The notes under the pieces: model-generated
The model's input: the letters and a program-made list of their open reading frames with translations, nothing else
Told to the model about the DNA's origin: nothing
Databases searched by the model: none
In this document: positions 37,536 through 38,731 of the stretch, in pieces
How positions within the stretch are numbered: the stretch's first letter is position 1
Layout of the letters: each line of letters opens with the position of its first letter
Program-made: the position numbers and the translations under genes
Assembly (NCBI GenBank): GCA_002395905.1
Contig: DGVK01000186.1
Coordinates: forward strand, 1-38,731
Length of the DNA stretch: 38,731 nt
Direction: 5' to 3'
Source of the DNA: Verrucomicrobia bacterium UBA4286
GTDB taxonomy: Bacteria; Verrucomicrobiota; Kiritimatiellia; RFP12; UBA1067

Positions 37536-38731
37536 ATGGATACCAAAGGACACAAGAGACGCGACAGACGCGTCGAGATGACAGTCGAGAGCCTGAAGCA
37601 GGACTATGCCTGGCACCTGCGCTACACCCAGGCCAAGTACGAAGGAACCGCGACGCCCCGCGACCAGTACGCCGCGTTCGCCTACGCCATCCGCGACCGG
37701 CTGGTGGAGCGCTGGATGGAGACGCAAGAGGCCTACCACCAGCAGAACACGCGGCGCGTCTACTACCTGTCGCTCGAGTTCCTCATCGGCCGCCTGCTCG
37801 GCAACAACGTCATCAACCTCAAGGCCGACCAGCTCTGCCGCGAAGCGCTCAAGGAGTACGGCATCAACTGGAACGACCTGCGCGACTACGAGTCCGACGC
37901 CGGACTCGGCAACGGCGGCCTCGGGCGCCTCGCCGCGTGCTACCTCGACTCGATGTCGACGCTGGACCTCGCAGGCATGGGGTACGGCCTCAGGTACGAC
38001 TACGGCATCTTCCGACAGAAGATCGTTGGCGGCAGCCAGATCGAGGAGCCGGACAACTGGCTCAAGGACGGCTATCCGTGGGAGATGGCGCGTCCCGAGT
38101 ACGCGCAGCACGTCCATTTCGGCGGACACGTCGAGTGCAGGAGCGACCACGGCCGGCAGCAGTGGTACTGGATCCCCGCCGAGACGGTGCAGGGCGTTCC
38201 ATACGACCTCCCGATCGTCGGCTACGACAAGGCGGTCAACTCGCTGCGCCTCTGGAGCGCGAAGGCCGTTGACGACTTCGACCTCGCGGACTTCGACAAG
38301 GGCTCGTACGTCGAGGCCGTCGAGCAGAAGGTGCTCGCCGAGAACCTCACAAAGGTGCTGTATCCGAACGACAACACGACCCAGGGCAAGGAGCTGCGCC
38401 TGCGCCAGCAGTACTTCTTCGTCGCGTGCTCGCTGCGCGACATACTGCGCCGATTCCGTCAGACGAACGACAGCTGGGACGCGCTGCCGGACAAGGTGTT
38501 CATCCAGCTCAACGACACGCACCCGACGCTCGTCGTGCCCGAGCTCATGCGCATCCTCCTCGACGAGGAGGGGCTCGACTGGGACACGGCCTGGGACCTC
38601 ACGCGCCGCTCGACGGGCTACACGAACCACACGATCCTGCAGGAGGCCCTCGAGAAGTGGCCGGTGGGCATGATGGAGCGCCTGCTCCCGCGCCACCTCC
38701 AGATCATCTACGAGATCAACGGCCGCTTCAT
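37536..38731 (+). CDS. glgP: glycogen/starch/alpha-glucan phosphorylase, 5' part
   Basis: The first 398 codons of a gene that runs off the window (the family has about 800-850 residues). It contains YYLSLEFLIGRLLGNN, DAGLGNGGLGRLAACYLDSM, GYGLRYDYGIF, the NDTHP motif (QLNDTHPTLVVPEL) and YTNHTILQEALEKW, all hallmarks of GT35 phosphorylases. It releases glucose-1-phosphate from storage glycogen. The PLP-binding lysine lies in the missing C-terminal half. It is divergent from bamA. Confidence 0.96.
   Translation, partial: MDTKGHKRRDRRVEMTVESLKQDYAWHLRYTQAKYEGTATPRDQYAAFAYAIRDRLVERWMETQEAYHQQNTRRVYYLSLEFLIGRLLGNNVINLKADQLCREALKEYGINWNDLRDYESDAGLGNGGLGRLAACYLDSMSTLDLAGMGYGLRYDYGIFRQKIVGGSQIEEPDNWLKDGYPWEMARPEYAQHVHFGGHVECRSDHGRQQWYWIPAETVQGVPYDLPIVGYDKAVNSLRLWSAKAVDDFDLADFDKGSYVEAVEQKVLAENLTKVLYPNDNTTQGKELRLRQQYFFVACSLRDILRRFRQTNDSWDALPDKVFIQLNDTHPTLVVPELMRILLDEEGLDWDTAWDLTRRSTGYTNHTILQEALEKWPVGMMERLLPRHLQIIYEINGRF

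Noticed and set aside
37406..37555. N-terminal extension of BamA to 37555
   Set aside because: It crosses the TATACT promoter and the divergent glgP leader. MKKTLLAALLALAG at 37405 is a signal peptide with a ribosome-binding site.
37476..38696. 406-codon minus-strand ORF opposite glgP
   Set aside because: The plus strand contains phosphorylase motifs; this frame is a Val/Glu/Arg-rich shadow.

Overview
The window (about 38.7 kb, GC-rich) reads as chromosome of an anaerobic, saccharolytic, Gram-negative bacterium. The Gram-negative call rests on BamA, a Skp/OmpH protein, LpxD and a TonB-dependent receptor. The anaerobic call rests on a ferredoxin-linked 2-oxoacid oxidoreductase. Sugar regulators (GntR-LacI and XylR types), exported glycosidases without SusC/SusD, discoidin-like domain repeats and an ORF6N scar fit the PVC superphylum, most likely Kiritimatiellota or a gut/rumen relative. 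That placement is inference from gene style, not from a marker gene.

Layout, left to right. (1) 1-990: accessory region with three or four small minus-strand ORFs carrying a duplicated and frameshifted segment, an intrinsic terminator, a 31-bp perfect palindrome and an ORF6N fragment. (2) 991-2154: a lone DUF4143 ATPase with a clear promoter and two adjacent inverted repeats upstream. (3) 2314-8706: a sugar regulon on the minus strand. A four-gene operon (GmhA-like SIS isomerase, ROK kinase, FHS-type MFS permease, GntR/LacI regulator) lies downstream of a GH2 beta-mannosidase-like gene. Both promoters carry the same 13-bp element, TGTATTTACAGGT, at nearly the same distance from the -10 box. 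(4) 8785-9569: a PIN-toxin/antitoxin pair between two 43-bp near-identical direct repeats. (5) 9591-20294: a xylan-type regulon. A divergent XylR-like regulator faces a six-gene minus-strand operon: MFS permease, DapA-like lyase with a signal peptide, SDR dehydrogenase, GH10 xylanase, a three-discoidin-repeat surface protein and an unassigned TIM-barrel glycosidase. (6) 20306-20437: six 22-bp tandem repeats between convergent genes. (7) 20475-27082: a coupled operon nadB, an orphan Opp-type ATPase, three 2-oxoacid:ferredoxin oxidoreductase genes (delta, alpha, beta-gamma fusion), NAD kinase and a UbiA-family prenyltransferase. (8) 27119-28791: a PAP2-related membrane protein and a polytopic protein of unknown function. 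(9) 28832-37405: a TonB-dependent receptor, then an envelope operon bamA-skp-lpxD-coaD ending in a GH20 hexosaminidase. (10) 37536-end: start of glycogen phosphorylase, divergent from bamA.

Recurring themes. Gene packing is extreme, with many ATGA or TGATG stop/start overlaps. Several transcripts appear to start at or next to the start codon, because a TATAAT-like box lies only 6-10 nt upstream with no ribosome-binding site. Short tandem micro-repeats (7, 8 and 9 bp) sit at operon junctions and inside reading frames, where they add residues to loops and termini. No tRNA, rRNA or CRISPR array was seen.
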